64,000 nt of DNA from Phycisphaerae bacterium. GTDB taxonomy: Bacteria > Planctomycetota > Phycisphaerae > Sedimentisphaerales > Anaerobacaceae. Positions 50,116 to 59,367 of the stretch are shown here, in pieces. The translations under genes and the position numbers were made by a program. The notes beneath the pieces were generated by a model. The model worked only from the letters and a program-made list of their open reading frames with translations, did no database searches and was not told where the DNA came from. The stretch's first letter is position 1, and each line of letters starts with the position of its first letter. The stretch spans positions 70,019 through 134,018 of the forward strand of contig JAGOLX010000005.1 of NCBI GenBank assembly GCA_017993835.1. Reading direction: 5' to 3'.

Positions 50116-50178
50116 GTGCTGTACCTGCCAGGCGGTAATTGGGCCGGTCTGGACCGGCCAGAATCGGGCATACAGCAC
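50116..50178 (+). ncRNA. Structured element in the 290-base leader
   Basis: GTGCTGTA (50116) pairs with TACAGCAC (50171) for 8 bp. Inside, TGCC pairs with GGCA past a two-base bulge, and GGCCGGT-CTGG-ACCGGCC closes the tip (50142-50159). It lies in the 5' leader of the 978-residue protein gene. No known riboswitch consensus is recognised and no U-tract follows. Confidence 0.4.
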
Positions 50179-50319
50179 CTTTTGGAAAGGGCTATCTTGT
50201 GGAAACAGAGAGAAGGAGGGGGCGGGAAGGAGGTGCAATCGCCTGCATAGAATGAGGCGATCATGGGGAGTGTGAATCATCGAGAACCGTTTACTTTGAC
50301 CCAATAGGGAGTAGTTGCC

Positions 50320-53256
50320 ATGAACAACAGAACCGGAATCATGTTGATCCTCATTGCCCTGGCGATAGCCATCCTCGGCCTTGCGTCCGCCTCGGCAGAT
50401 GCTGGGGTCATTACTTACGTCAAGATCACGGGTGATGCCGATTGCGGTATAAGCACCGACAACACCTACACCCACAAATTGGATTTTGGGACCGGCACGC
50501 CCGGCGCCTTGATCAATGGAGTGCAGTTCGATGCCTACAACGCCGCGGCCAATGGTACGTTGAACTTCAGCAGAGCGGTGTCCTCGGGGACTCTCAACGA
50601 TCACGCCGGTGGCACCGGTCACAATGTCTCCGGCGGCTTGGCAGACCTGCTGACAGATATGTACTACAACGGCGACAACGTCGTTGGTGGAACCACGACA
50701 TGGACGCTCAGCGGCCTCACTGCGGGACAGACCTACCGCACTCGGATCTATACCCGCCAGTGGGGAGCGAGCAACCAGCGCACGGTGACTTTCGTGTTCG
50801 ATCCTGATGGGCCAGGTCCCATTTCTGATGCCACGCAAACGATCAATGAGGACGACGCGACGACTGTCGGGATGTCCAAGGACAATGATGCCTATTACAT
50901 CGACTATGAATTCACCGCAGTGGCTGGTCAGAATCTGGTAATCACTCTGACGCAGAACCTGAGCAACCAGTCCTGGCACCTCTATGGCTTGTCGAATCAG
51001 GTGTATTCTCCGGCAGCGGCCACCGCTCCCTATCCCGGGGACAAAGCAACGGATGTGCCGTTCGACACAGATCTCAGTTGGTCTTCCGGTACATATGCTG
51101 TCAAACACAATGTCTACTTCGGGACGTCTTATGATGAGGTGGACACTGGTTCTGCAGACGTGCTGGTCGGTGACGGTCTGACGGTCAATACCTTTGACCC
51201 GGGTCGTTTGGAGTTTGGCCAAACGTATTTCTGGCGTGTAGATGAAGTCAACGCAACCCCCGCCAACACCGTCTTCAAGGGCGCCGTCTGGAGTTTCACG
51301 GCCGAGCCGTTCTCCTATGCCCTCGCCGCCGCCAATATCACCGCGACGGCCTCGAGCCGGGGCAGCGCAGACACCGCAGCCTCCAAGACCATCGACAGTT
51401 CCGGCCTGACGAACGATCTGCACTCGACGGTGAACACGGACATGTGGATCAGTCTCACTATCGACGCCAACCCCTGGATTCAGTATGAATTCGACCGGGC
51501 CTATCGCCTGGACAAGATGCTCGTTTGGAACTCCAATCTGGCGGTCGAGACGACCGTCGGCTACGGCGTCAAGGACGTGACGATCCTGACGAGCCTCGAC
51601 GGCGAGAACTGGACGACTCTCGGTGATCTCCAGTTCGAGCAGGCTACGGGCAGCACCGGCTACGCCGCCAACACGACCGTTGATTTCGCGGGCGCGGCCG
51701 CCAAGTATGTCAAGCTGGCCATCACCAGCAACTGGAGCCCGTTCGGACTCAAGACCTACTCGCTGAGCGAGGTCCGCTTCTTCCAGGTTCCGACGTATCC
51801 GAGCGAGCCGAGCCCGGTGACGGGCGCCTCCGCCCAGGAGCCGGCCGTGACGCTCAGTTGGAGGACCGGACGCGAAGCGGGCTCGCACCAGGTGTACCTC
51901 GGGACCGACGTCAACGACATGGCCCTGGTCGACACCGTTGCGGAAAGTGCCTGCGACGTGGAACTGGCCTTGAACCAGACCTACTACTGGAAGGTCGTCG
52001 AGGCCAACGAGGCCGAGACGCCCAGCACGTGGGAAGGTCCCGTCTGGAGCTTCACGACGGACGATTCCATCCTCGTCGAAGGCTTCGAAGCCTATGACGA
52101 CGACATTGACGGCGGCACGACTATCTTCCAGACCTGGATGGACGGATACGAGGATGCTGCAAACGGGTCGGTCGTTGGCTATAACGAGGCTCCCTTTGCC
52201 GAGCCGACGATCGTCCTGAGCGGCAAGCAGTCCATGCCGTTCGCCTACGACAACGGCACCGCGACCTACTCCGAGGCCGTGCGGACGTTCGATGAAGCCC
52301 AGGACTGGACGGGCTTCGGCGTGCAGACCCTGTCGCTGTACTTCCTCGGCGACCTGGCCAACGTCGGCGCCGGCCAGCTCTATGTCAAGATCAACGGCAC
52401 CGAGGTCCTTTACGGCGGCGCCTCGGCCGATCTGCTGATCGGCGTCTGGCAGCCGTGGACCATCGATCTGGCCGCCACGGGCGTCAACCTGAAGAAGGTC
52501 AAGACGTTGGCGATCGGCGTCAAGGGCGCCGGGTCCTCGGGCTCGCTGTTCTTCGATGAGATCCGCCTGTATCCGACCACAGCTTCGACCGTCACCCCGG
52601 TTGAGCCGGGCACGACGGGCCTGGTCGCCTGGTACAAGTTTGACGGCGACGCCAAGGACTCCGCCGGCAGCCATCATGGCACCGCGACCGGTTCGCCGGG
52701 CTTCACTGCCGGCAAGGTCGGGCAGGCCCTCAACATGACCTCCGACGCGCAGTATGTCACGGTGGCGTACGCTGCCGACCTGGCGATGAGCACATTCACC
52801 GTCGCGGCGTGGGTCAACGTATCCGACCTGGACACCATGCGAGCGATCCTCGGGACCCGCATCGGCGGCGACTACACCTTCGACCTCAAGGTCGAGGCCG
52901 CCCGGATCCACGGCGACATCGGCAATGGCTCCGCCTGGCTGAACACCAGCCTGGACATCACCACTGCCCAGGGCGGTGTCATCGGGATCGGCGAGTGGCA
53001 TCATGTCGCCTACGTGATCGACAATGCCTCGCAGACGTGCTACATGTACCTCGACGGCGCCCTCGGGGCGACTGCGAGCTTCACCGGAACGCCCATGCTG
53101 ATGAACTCGGGCCAGACCCTGGGTATCGGGTACTGCTCTTCCGGCGAGTACATGCACGGTCAGCTCGATGATGTCCGCCTCTACAACCGCGCCTTGTCCA
53201 CTGCGGAAGTGGCGGGTCTGGTCGGTCGGACCGGAGCGATCTGCGTCGCACCGTGA
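50320..53256 (+). CDS. Large secreted modular protein with LamG C-terminus
   Basis: A 978-residue exported protein; ATG has GGGAG at 8 bases. Signal peptide MLILIALAIAILGLASASADA. Modules: an N-terminal beta-sandwich (about 29-230, GTTTWTLSGLTAGQTYRTRI); fibronectin-like 1 (232-326, TYFWRVDEVNATP); discoidin F5/8C (327-488, WIQYEFDRAYRLDKMLVWN); fibronectin-like 2 (489-579, GREAGSHQVYLGTD); a CBM-like jelly roll (580-756, KSMPF-type GKQSMPFAYDNG, KTLAIGVKGAG); and a LamG domain (757-970, LVAWYKFDGDAKDSAGS to LDDVRLYNRALSTAEVAG). No catalytic domain or sorting tag is seen. It is probably a surface or secreted glycan-binding protein. Confidence 0.85.
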   Translation: MNNRTGIMLILIALAIAILGLASASADAGVITYVKITGDADCGISTDNTYTHKLDFGTGTPGALINGVQFDAYNAAANGTLNFSRAVSSGTLNDHAGGTGHNVSGGLADLLTDMYYNGDNVVGGTTTWTLSGLTAGQTYRTRIYTRQWGASNQRTVTFVFDPDGPGPISDATQTINEDDATTVGMSKDNDAYYIDYEFTAVAGQNLVITLTQNLSNQSWHLYGLSNQVYSPAAATAPYPGDKATDVPFDTDLSWSSGTYAVKHNVYFGTSYDEVDTGSADVLVGDGLTVNTFDPGRLEFGQTYFWRVDEVNATPANTVFKGAVWSFTAEPFSYALAAANITATASSRGSADTAASKTIDSSGLTNDLHSTVNTDMWISLTIDANPWIQYEFDRAYRLDKMLVWNSNLAVETTVGYGVKDVTILTSLDGENWTTLGDLQFEQATGSTGYAANTTVDFAGAAAKYVKLAITSNWSPFGLKTYSLSEVRFFQVPTYPSEPSPVTGASAQEPAVTLSWRTGREAGSHQVYLGTDVNDMALVDTVAESACDVELALNQTYYWKVVEANEAETPSTWEGPVWSFTTDDSILVEGFEAYDDDIDGGTTIFQTWMDGYEDAANGSVVGYNEAPFAEPTIVLSGKQSMPFAYDNGTATYSEAVRTFDEAQDWTGFGVQTLSLYFLGDLANVGAGQLYVKINGTEVLYGGASADLLIGVWQPWTIDLAATGVNLKKVKTLAIGVKGAGSSGSLFFDEIRLYPTTASTVTPVEPGTTGLVAWYKFDGDAKDSAGSHHGTATGSPGFTAGKVGQALNMTSDAQYVTVAYAADLAMSTFTVAAWVNVSDLDTMRAILGTRIGGDYTFDLKVEAARIHGDIGNGSAWLNTSLDITTAQGGVIGIGEWHHVAYVIDNASQTCYMYLDGALGATASFTGTPMLMNSGQTLGIGYCSSGEYMHGQLDDVRLYNRALSTAEVAGLVGRTGAICVAP

Positions 53257-53516
53257 ATGGAGTGATCGCAGCACCGACGGCAGGGCCGACCGGCTCGGCC
53301 GTCCCCCTCTACGGCGGTAGATGAACAACGCATCGTTGCGTTCGGGGGATGCCGGGCGTCGTCCGGGACATAGAAACCGGAGGGCGCCCGCGGTATCCCC
53401 CTTCTCTTTTGCGCCCGCCTCGGAGGAATGACAGGGTCCGGCGCGTGCCTCGTCGCCGTGTGGGTGGCCGCAGGAACGGTCATGCAGCCCGCGCGAGGGG
53501 CAGGGAACGTTTGGGC
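53257..53516. other. Intergenic spacer with repeat fragment
   Basis: No gene. GAATGACAGGGTCCGG near 53427 is the flank of the dispersed palindromic repeat seen at 37.9 kb. No U-tract terminator is seen, although GGCCGA-CCGGC-TCGGCC forms a small stem near 53300. Confidence 0.45.
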
Positions 53517-53545
53517 TTGACATTCGCCGTGAAGCTGCATAATAT
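53517..53545 (+). promoter_or_regulatory. Strong promoter of third large modular protein gene
   Basis: TTGACA and TAATAT are spaced by 17 bases, close to the ideal sigma-70 form. The start codon is 330 bases further on. Confidence 0.75.
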
Positions 53546-53551
53546 AGGTCC

Positions 53552-53874
53552 CTACTGGAGTGTCCGATAAAACGGATGTTGAGGGCTTGAAGATCGCGGC
53601 TGGCCGCGGCGATGAGGCCAGAGCCGACCAGGGTGATATCGCAGGTGGGTGTTATGATACTGGGCACGCAGATCTTACTGGACGGGGGAATTTCCTGGGG
53701 TGTTTCGTGTCGTCGGCCGGGGTCGTATTGCAGGGGAAGCGGTCCGGGCGTCGATGCATCCCTGGTGTCGTTGTAGGTGGATTTCCGAGGGACTCCGACG
53801 CGTCGTCGGGGCGCCTCCGTTCGTGGAGTATGTCTTAGGGTCGAAGAACGGTCACTAAGTAAGGAGCGAACAGT
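53552..53874 (+). other. Long untranslated leader (about 320 bases)
   Basis: No credible gene. Possible pairings include GGCTGGCC with GGCCAG-A-GCC near 53598-53628. No similarity to the duplicated leader at 34.4 and 38.0 kb is visible, but the length is alike. Confidence 0.4.
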
Positions 53875-56800
53875 ATGAGACATCGAGCATTGTGGACAGG
53901 GGTTCTGTTGATCGGCCTGCTGACGGCGGGGCCGGGACAGGGGCAGGAGGGGGTGGATCAGATGATCAACGGCGGCTTCGAGAACGGGGATACCTCCGGA
54001 TACCGTCTCTCGGGCAACTACACCGCCACGGTGGTGACGGAATGCGCAGGCGCCGCTGTCCCCGAGAGCCCCGTCGAGGGCAAGTACTGCCTGCACGTCC
54101 AGGTCGCAGCGGCCGGCGCCAACAACTGGGACATGTACATGGTCAACGGCGGCCACAAATTCGAGAAGGGCAAGAAGTACACGTTCGCCGCGTTCATGAA
54201 GTCCAAATCCGGGACGCTGCAAGTCCGCTTGAAGCCGGAGATCGATGGAGACCCGTGGACGGGTTACAACGAGAGCGTCGTTACGATCACAGACACCTGG
54301 ACGGAATACTACACGACCACGGCCGTCATGGCCGCTGACGTGAGTCCCACCAGCCCGACATTCCATTTCGGTTTCTCCGCCGGCGATTTCTGGATCGACG
54401 GCATCCGGCTCTTCGAGGGCGACTATGTGCCTCCTGAGTTCTTGAAGGTCTTCACCGCGACGGATCCCAGTCCCGAGGACGGCGCGACGGACGTCCCGCG
54501 CGAGGTGGTCTTGGGTTGGGGCGCGGGTCCCTATGCCCAGACCCACGACGTGTACCTCGGGACGAGCTTCGACGACGTGAACAATGCAACGACCAGCACG
54601 GCGGGCGTGCTCGTCAGCGCGGGCCAGAGCGAGACGTCGTTCGATCCCGAGGGCCCGCTCGGATTCGGCCAGACCTACTACTGGCGCGTCGATGAAGTGA
54701 ACGCCCCCGCGGCGCCTGCCACCTTCAAGGGCGCGGTGTGGAGCTTCACGTCCGAGCCGTTCACGTATCCGGTCGAGAACATCATCGCGACCGCGTCCAG
54801 CTCGGACAAGACCACGACTGGGCCGGGCAACACGGTGAACGGATCCGGGCTCGCCGACGACCTGCACGGCACGGTCAGCACCGACATGTGGCTCAGCAGC
54901 GCCGCCGGAACGCTGCCGGCCTGGATTCAGTACAAGTTCGACCGGGCCTACAAGCTCGACGAGATGTGGGTCTGGAACTACAACGTCGAGTTCGAGCCGG
55001 TGCTCGGCTACGGATTCAAGGATGTCACCATCGAGTACTCCCTGGACGGTTCGGCCTGGACCGTGCTGAGCGATGTGCAGTTCGACAAGGCTACCGCCCA
55101 GACCGGCTACGCCCACAACACGACCGTGGATTTCGGCGGGGTCTTGGCCCAGTACGTCCGTCTGACGGCCAACAGCAACTGGAGCCCCGTGGGCCTCAAG
55201 CAGTACGGCCTGAGCGAGGTCCGGTTCTACCAGGAGCCGGTGGTGGCCCGCGAGCCGTCGCCGGCGGACGGGGACGACGACGTGTCTCTGTCGCCGACCC
55301 TGAGCTGGCGTCCTGGACGGGAAGCCGTCTCGCACAAGGTCTATTTCGGCAGCGACGAGCAGGCGGTGATCGATGGGACAGCCTCTGCTTCCGCCGTGAC
55401 GACCAACAGCTACCCCGTCGAGGATCTCGCGTACGGCACGGTCTACTACTGGCGCGTCGATGAGATCAACGAGGCTGCCGACCCCGCCGTCCGCGTGGGC
55501 GACGTCTGGAGCTTCACCACGACGGATCACTTCGTCGTCGATGACTTCGAGAGCTACGACGACGACGAGAACCGCATCTACGACACCTGGGTCGACGGCT
55601 ACACCACCAAGGACAACGGTTCCACCGTGGGTTATCTGGAGGCCATCGAAGGTACATTCGGCGAGAGCGTCATCGTGCACGGCGGCAGTCAATCGATGCC
55701 GTTCTTCTATGACAACACCGGCGCGTCGTATTCCGCCTACTTCAGCCAGGCGTACCGGGAGTTCTCGCCCGCTGCGGATTGGACGGTCAAGGGCGTGACC
55801 GATCTGGTCCTGTATGTCCGCGGGTATCCGGCGGTGGGAGAGGTCGCCGTCGCCGAAACCGGCGGCAAGATGACCGTCACCGGCGCCGGCGCGGACATCG
55901 AGGATTTCTCCGACCAGTTCACCTTCGCCTATAAGACCCTCCCCGGCGACGGCTCCCTGGTCGCGCGGGTCACCAGCAACGGCACCGGGTCGAACACCTG
56001 GGCCAAGGGCGGCGTCATGATTCGCGACAGCCTCGACGGCGGCTCGGCCCACGCCATGGTTGTCATGACCGGCGGCGGCGGCAACGGCGCCGCCTTCCAG
56101 TACCGGAATGAGACCGACGGCGACACCACGAGCGTCGAACTGGCCACGGCGGTCGCGATCCCGTACTATGTCAAGATCTCGATGGTGTCCGGCCAGATTA
56201 CCGCCTACGTGTCCGCCGACGGCAAGGACTGGAAGTCGATGGGCGTGACGACGCCGACCATGACGGCGCCGATCTACATCGGCTTTGCCGTGACGTCGCA
56301 CGAAGCCGGCGTGAATCGCACCTACGAGTTCGACAACATCGCCGCCACCGGCGCCACCGGCTCCTGGCAGGGCGCGGCCATCAGCTCCTCCATGCACAAC
56401 AGCCCGGAGGATTTCTTCGTCACGCTCCAGGACAGCGGCAACAAGAGTGCCACGGTGAGCCAGGCGGATGTGGTGACCGCGAGCGATTGGGCTGAGGTGA
56501 GGATCCCCCTGGCCGACTTCAGCGGCGTGAATCCCGCCAAGGTCAAGAGGCTGTACGTCGGCGTGGGCAACCCCGCCAACCCGGTCGTGGGCGACTCCGG
56601 ATGGATCTACATCGACGATATCCAGGTCGGCCGCGTCGTGGAGCGGGTCTACGAGAACCTGCTCGCCAACGGTGACTTCGAAACCGGCGTCGTCGATCCC
56701 TGGATCGCGTACGGCGCCACCATCACGGCCGTTCAGACCGATCCGGCGGAGGGCAGCTACTGCATGGAAGTGACGGTCCCGAGCAAACCCGCCAACTTCT

Positions 56801-57117
56801 GGGAGTCGGGCCTCAAGCACACGCCGCACGTATTCGAAGCCGGCAAGAAGTACACCGTGTCGGCGTTCTGCAAGTGCGACCAGGGCACCCGCCAGATCAA
56901 CTTCAAGCCGGAACAGGACGGCGGGTCGTACACCGGATATGGCGAGCACACCTTCACCATGACGACGGAGTGGGCGGAGTACACCACGACGACGCCCGAA
57001 ATGACTTCGACCGTCACGCCGGTGTCCATCACGTTCCACGTCGGGTATGCCGTCGGCACCTTCTGGATGGATTGCGTCCGATTCTATGAAGGAGACTACG
57101 TCGCTCCTGAACTGTGA
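53875..57117 (+). CDS. Large secreted modular protein with paired CBM4/9-like domains
   Basis: A 1080-residue exported protein; ATG has AAGGAG at 8 bases. Signal peptide LWTGVLLIGLLTAGPGQG. Modules: CBM4/9-like 1 (about 28-192, DQMINGGFENGDTSGYRLSG, SPTFHFGFSAGDFWIDGIRL); fibronectin-like 1 (194-291); discoidin (292-450, WIQYKFDRAYKLDEMWVWN); fibronectin-like 2 (452-549); a jelly-roll part (550 on, DDFESYDDDENRIYDTWVDG) containing a DUF1349-like fold (660-824, YKTLPGDGSLVARV, GGVMIRDS); and CBM4/9-like 2 (920-1080, NLLANGDFETGVVDPWIAYG). The two CBM-like ends are similar to each other. No catalytic residues are recognised; glycan binding at the cell surface is inferred. Confidence 0.85.
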   Translation: MRHRALWTGVLLIGLLTAGPGQGQEGVDQMINGGFENGDTSGYRLSGNYTATVVTECAGAAVPESPVEGKYCLHVQVAAAGANNWDMYMVNGGHKFEKGKKYTFAAFMKSKSGTLQVRLKPEIDGDPWTGYNESVVTITDTWTEYYTTTAVMAADVSPTSPTFHFGFSAGDFWIDGIRLFEGDYVPPEFLKVFTATDPSPEDGATDVPREVVLGWGAGPYAQTHDVYLGTSFDDVNNATTSTAGVLVSAGQSETSFDPEGPLGFGQTYYWRVDEVNAPAAPATFKGAVWSFTSEPFTYPVENIIATASSSDKTTTGPGNTVNGSGLADDLHGTVSTDMWLSSAAGTLPAWIQYKFDRAYKLDEMWVWNYNVEFEPVLGYGFKDVTIEYSLDGSAWTVLSDVQFDKATAQTGYAHNTTVDFGGVLAQYVRLTANSNWSPVGLKQYGLSEVRFYQEPVVAREPSPADGDDDVSLSPTLSWRPGREAVSHKVYFGSDEQAVIDGTASASAVTTNSYPVEDLAYGTVYYWRVDEINEAADPAVRVGDVWSFTTTDHFVVDDFESYDDDENRIYDTWVDGYTTKDNGSTVGYLEAIEGTFGESVIVHGGSQSMPFFYDNTGASYSAYFSQAYREFSPAADWTVKGVTDLVLYVRGYPAVGEVAVAETGGKMTVTGAGADIEDFSDQFTFAYKTLPGDGSLVARVTSNGTGSNTWAKGGVMIRDSLDGGSAHAMVVMTGGGGNGAAFQYRNETDGDTTSVELATAVAIPYYVKISMVSGQITAYVSADGKDWKSMGVTTPTMTAPIYIGFAVTSHEAGVNRTYEFDNIAATGATGSWQGAAISSSMHNSPEDFFVTLQDSGNKSATVSQADVVTASDWAEVRIPLADFSGVNPAKVKRLYVGVGNPANPVVGDSGWIYIDDIQVGRVVERVYENLLANGDFETGVVDPWIAYGATITAVQTDPAEGSYCMEVTVPSKPANFWESGLKHTPHVFEAGKKYTVSAFCKCDQGTRQINFKPEQDGGSYTGYGEHTFTMTTEWAEYTTTTPEMTSTVTPVSITFHVGYAVGTFWMDCVRFYEGDYVAPEL

Positions 57118-57218
57118 CCAGGAGGACCTGCGTCGGTCCTGATCTTCCGTGTACTGGAAGGTCGGGCGGGCACAGGAGATCGCGCCGAAGGCGTGGATCG
57201 ATAGGATTCGATGTCTTT

Positions 57219-57256
57219 CCGGGGCCCGCACCCACACGGTGTGGGCCCCGGTGTTT
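57219..57256 (+). terminator. Intrinsic terminator
   Basis: CCGGGGCCC and GGGCCCCGG form a 9-bp stem followed by TGTTTTC, about 100 bases after the modular protein stop. Confidence 0.8.
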
Positions 57257-57359
57257 TCGTGCCCCGGGCGCAGCCGACGGTGCCAATCGAAAAGCAGGAC
57301 GAAATCGTCACAGGGGGGATACCCAACGCGTCCAGTCCGCAGTCCTCGCGACCTCCCAC

Positions 57360-57431
57360 AGCGGCTGATGGGATTCGAACCCACAACATCTACCTTGGGA
57401 AGGTAGCACTCTACCATTGAGCTACAGCCGC
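57360..57431 (-). tRNA. tRNA-Gly (anticodon CCC)
   Basis: A 72-base cloverleaf on the minus strand. Acceptor GCGGCTG pairs with CAGCCGC; D arm TAGCTCAATGGTAGAG; anticodon stem CTACC/GGTAG with loop TTCCCAA, giving anticodon CCC; T arm GTGGGTTCGAATCCCAT; discriminator T. CCA is not encoded. The CCC anticodon decodes GGG glycine codons. Confidence 0.95.
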
Positions 57432-57451
57432 GACTAGCGCCCAACACAAGG

Positions 57452-57480
57452 ATTCTAGGGCCCGTCTCCTGGCCTGTCAA
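57452..57480 (-). promoter_or_regulatory. Promoter of tRNA-Gly
   Basis: On the minus strand TTGACA and TAGAAT are spaced by 17 bases, about 20 bases from the tRNA 5' end. Confidence 0.75.
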
Positions 57481-57527
57481 CGGAAAAAAAAGGGCGGTTC
57501 GGGCCTCGAAACGAGGGCTTCGTCTGC

Positions 57528-57533
57528 TATAAT
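57528..57533 (+). promoter_or_regulatory. -10 element of the GH5 gene (TGCTATAAT)
   Basis: A consensus TATAAT with extended -10 TGC lies 47 bases before the start codon; the -35 is weak. Confidence 0.5.
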
Positions 57534-57579
57534 GACGGCAGAAGGCTCCATCGGGTCTGGATTTGGAGGAGTGCCAGGT

Positions 57580-59271
57580 ATGCGGTTTCATAGGGCGATG
57601 TTCCTTGCTCTGGTCGGTGTCGTCTGTGCGTGCGGTTTGGACCCTCTCGTTCCGGCGGCCGCGGCGGGCGTCGAGACTCCCTTCCATCGCGGCGTGAACC
57701 TGACGGGCTGGCTCCAGGCCGGCAGTCCCCGCGAGATCCAGTTCACGTCGTTCACGAAGCAGGACCTGGTCAACATCAAGAGCCTGGGCTGCGACGTGAT
57801 CCGCCTGCCCATCAACTTGCACTTCATGACGGACGGGGCGCCCGACTACACGGTCGATTCGCTGTTCTTCTGCTTCCTCGACCAGATCGTCGACTGGTGC
57901 GAGGAGCTGGAGCTGCACCTGATCCTGGACAACCACACGTTCGACGTGGACGCCAGCACGTCGGACGACATCGGCGCGGTCCTTGTGCCGATCTGGACCC
58001 AGATGGCAGAGCACTACAAGGACCGCTCGGCCTATCTCTACTACGAGGTGCTCAACGAGCCGCACGGTATCGAGGACGCCACGTGGGTCAAGATCCAGGA
58101 GAAGGTGATCGCCGCCATCCGCGCGGTCGACCAGACGCACACGATCGTCGTCACCGGCGCCGGCTGGGGCAGCTACAACAACCTCAAGTACGTGCCCGTC
58201 TACCGGACGGGCGGCAACCTGATCTACTCCTTTCACTTCTACGACCCGTTCATGTTCACCCACCAGGGCGCCAGTTGGACGGACCCGTCCATGGAACCGC
58301 TGGCGGGCGTCCCGTTTCCCTACGGTGCGGGTCCGTTGCCCGCCTGCCCGGACGAGCTGAAGGGCACCTGGATCGAGAGCGGCCTGGCTTCGTATCCCCG
58401 CGACGGCACGGTGGACCGCGTCAAGGAGCTGATCGACATCGCGGTGGCGTTCCGCGATCAGAAGAAGGTCCCCATCTTCTGCGGCGAGCTCGGCGTCTAT
58501 CGCAAGAACAGCGACCAGGACCCGCGGGTCTACTGGTACCAGATCGTTCGCGAGTACCTCGAAGAGAAGGGGATCGCCTGGACGATCTGGGACTACCAGG
58601 GCGGCTTCGGCCTGTTCCACGCCGGGTCGAACGAGCTGTTCGAGCACGACCTGAACGTGCCGATGGTCGAGGCGCTCGGCCTGACGGCGCCGGAGCAGAC
58701 GCCGTTCGTCCTCACGCCGGACGTCGTGGGCTTTGACCTCTACACGGACTTCGTCGCGCCGGGCCTCTCGAATTCCGGCTACACGACCCAGGGGACCGTG
58801 GACTACTTCTGGGATCTCGATCCCGCCGAGGGTGCGTATTGCATCTACTGCACCGGGCTCGCTCGGTACAACGCCCTCGGGTTCAACCTCCGGCCCGACA
58901 GGGATCTCACGTTCCTCGTGCAGCATGGCAGCGCCCTGGATCTCTGGGTGCGAGGCGACACGCCTTCGGCCAAGATCGAGCTTCGATTCCTCGACACGAA
59001 GACCGACGATCCCGCAGACCACCCCTGGCGAATGGGCATGGCTATCGACAACAGCGTCGCTCCCTGGGACGGCCAGTGGCATCGCGTGCAAATTCCACTT
59101 TCAGATTTCAAAGATCGCGGCGCGTGGGACAACGCCTGGTTCAATCCGAGAGGGGCCTTCGACTGGTCGGCCGTCGACCGGTTCGAGATCGTGTCCGAGT
59201 ACCACGACTTCGTCGGGATGCAGTTCTGGTTCGACGAGATCCGCGTCACGGACCCCGCCGGCATCCGGTAG
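57580..59271 (+). CDS. Secreted GH5-type glycoside hydrolase with C-terminal CBM-like domain
   Basis: A 563-residue exported enzyme. Signal peptide FLALVGVVCACGLDPLVPAAAA. The TIM barrel (about 32-370) begins FHRGVNLTGWLQAGSPREI, with VIRLPINLHFM, LHLILDNHTFD, the acid/base Glu160 in YYEVLNEPHG, FHFYDPFMFTHQG, and the nucleophile Glu303 in PIFCGELGVY. Then WDYQGGFGLF. These are the family 5 cellulase/mannanase signatures. The C-terminal part (about 385-555) is a CBM11-like beta-sandwich ending WFDEIRVTDP. A GGAGG site lies 11 bases before the ATG. The substrate is a beta-1,4-glucan or mannan by family; which one is not decidable here. Confidence 0.88.
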   Translation: MRFHRAMFLALVGVVCACGLDPLVPAAAAGVETPFHRGVNLTGWLQAGSPREIQFTSFTKQDLVNIKSLGCDVIRLPINLHFMTDGAPDYTVDSLFFCFLDQIVDWCEELELHLILDNHTFDVDASTSDDIGAVLVPIWTQMAEHYKDRSAYLYYEVLNEPHGIEDATWVKIQEKVIAAIRAVDQTHTIVVTGAGWGSYNNLKYVPVYRTGGNLIYSFHFYDPFMFTHQGASWTDPSMEPLAGVPFPYGAGPLPACPDELKGTWIESGLASYPRDGTVDRVKELIDIAVAFRDQKKVPIFCGELGVYRKNSDQDPRVYWYQIVREYLEEKGIAWTIWDYQGGFGLFHAGSNELFEHDLNVPMVEALGLTAPEQTPFVLTPDVVGFDLYTDFVAPGLSNSGYTTQGTVDYFWDLDPAEGAYCIYCTGLARYNALGFNLRPDRDLTFLVQHGSALDLWVRGDTPSAKIELRFLDTKTDDPADHPWRMGMAIDNSVAPWDGQWHRVQIPLSDFKDRGAWDNAWFNPRGAFDWSAVDRFEIVSEYHDFVGMQFWFDEIRVTDPAGIR

Positions 59272-59367
59272 GACGGCCGACTCACCGCTCTCTTGCGTCT
59301 GTTGACGGGTTACGCCCGACCTTCCCACGCCGGGCGGGCGGGTCCTCCTTCCCGAATTGGGTTCGTT

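Noticed and set aside
47950-59091. A minus-strand reading frame of about 3700 codons open across 11 kb
   Set aside because: Only its 3' end (47950-49920) is a real gene. The rest lies antisense to three well-supported genes and a tRNA region, and its translation is Arg/Asp/Val-rich antisense composition without domains. GC-rich codon use keeps this frame free of stops.
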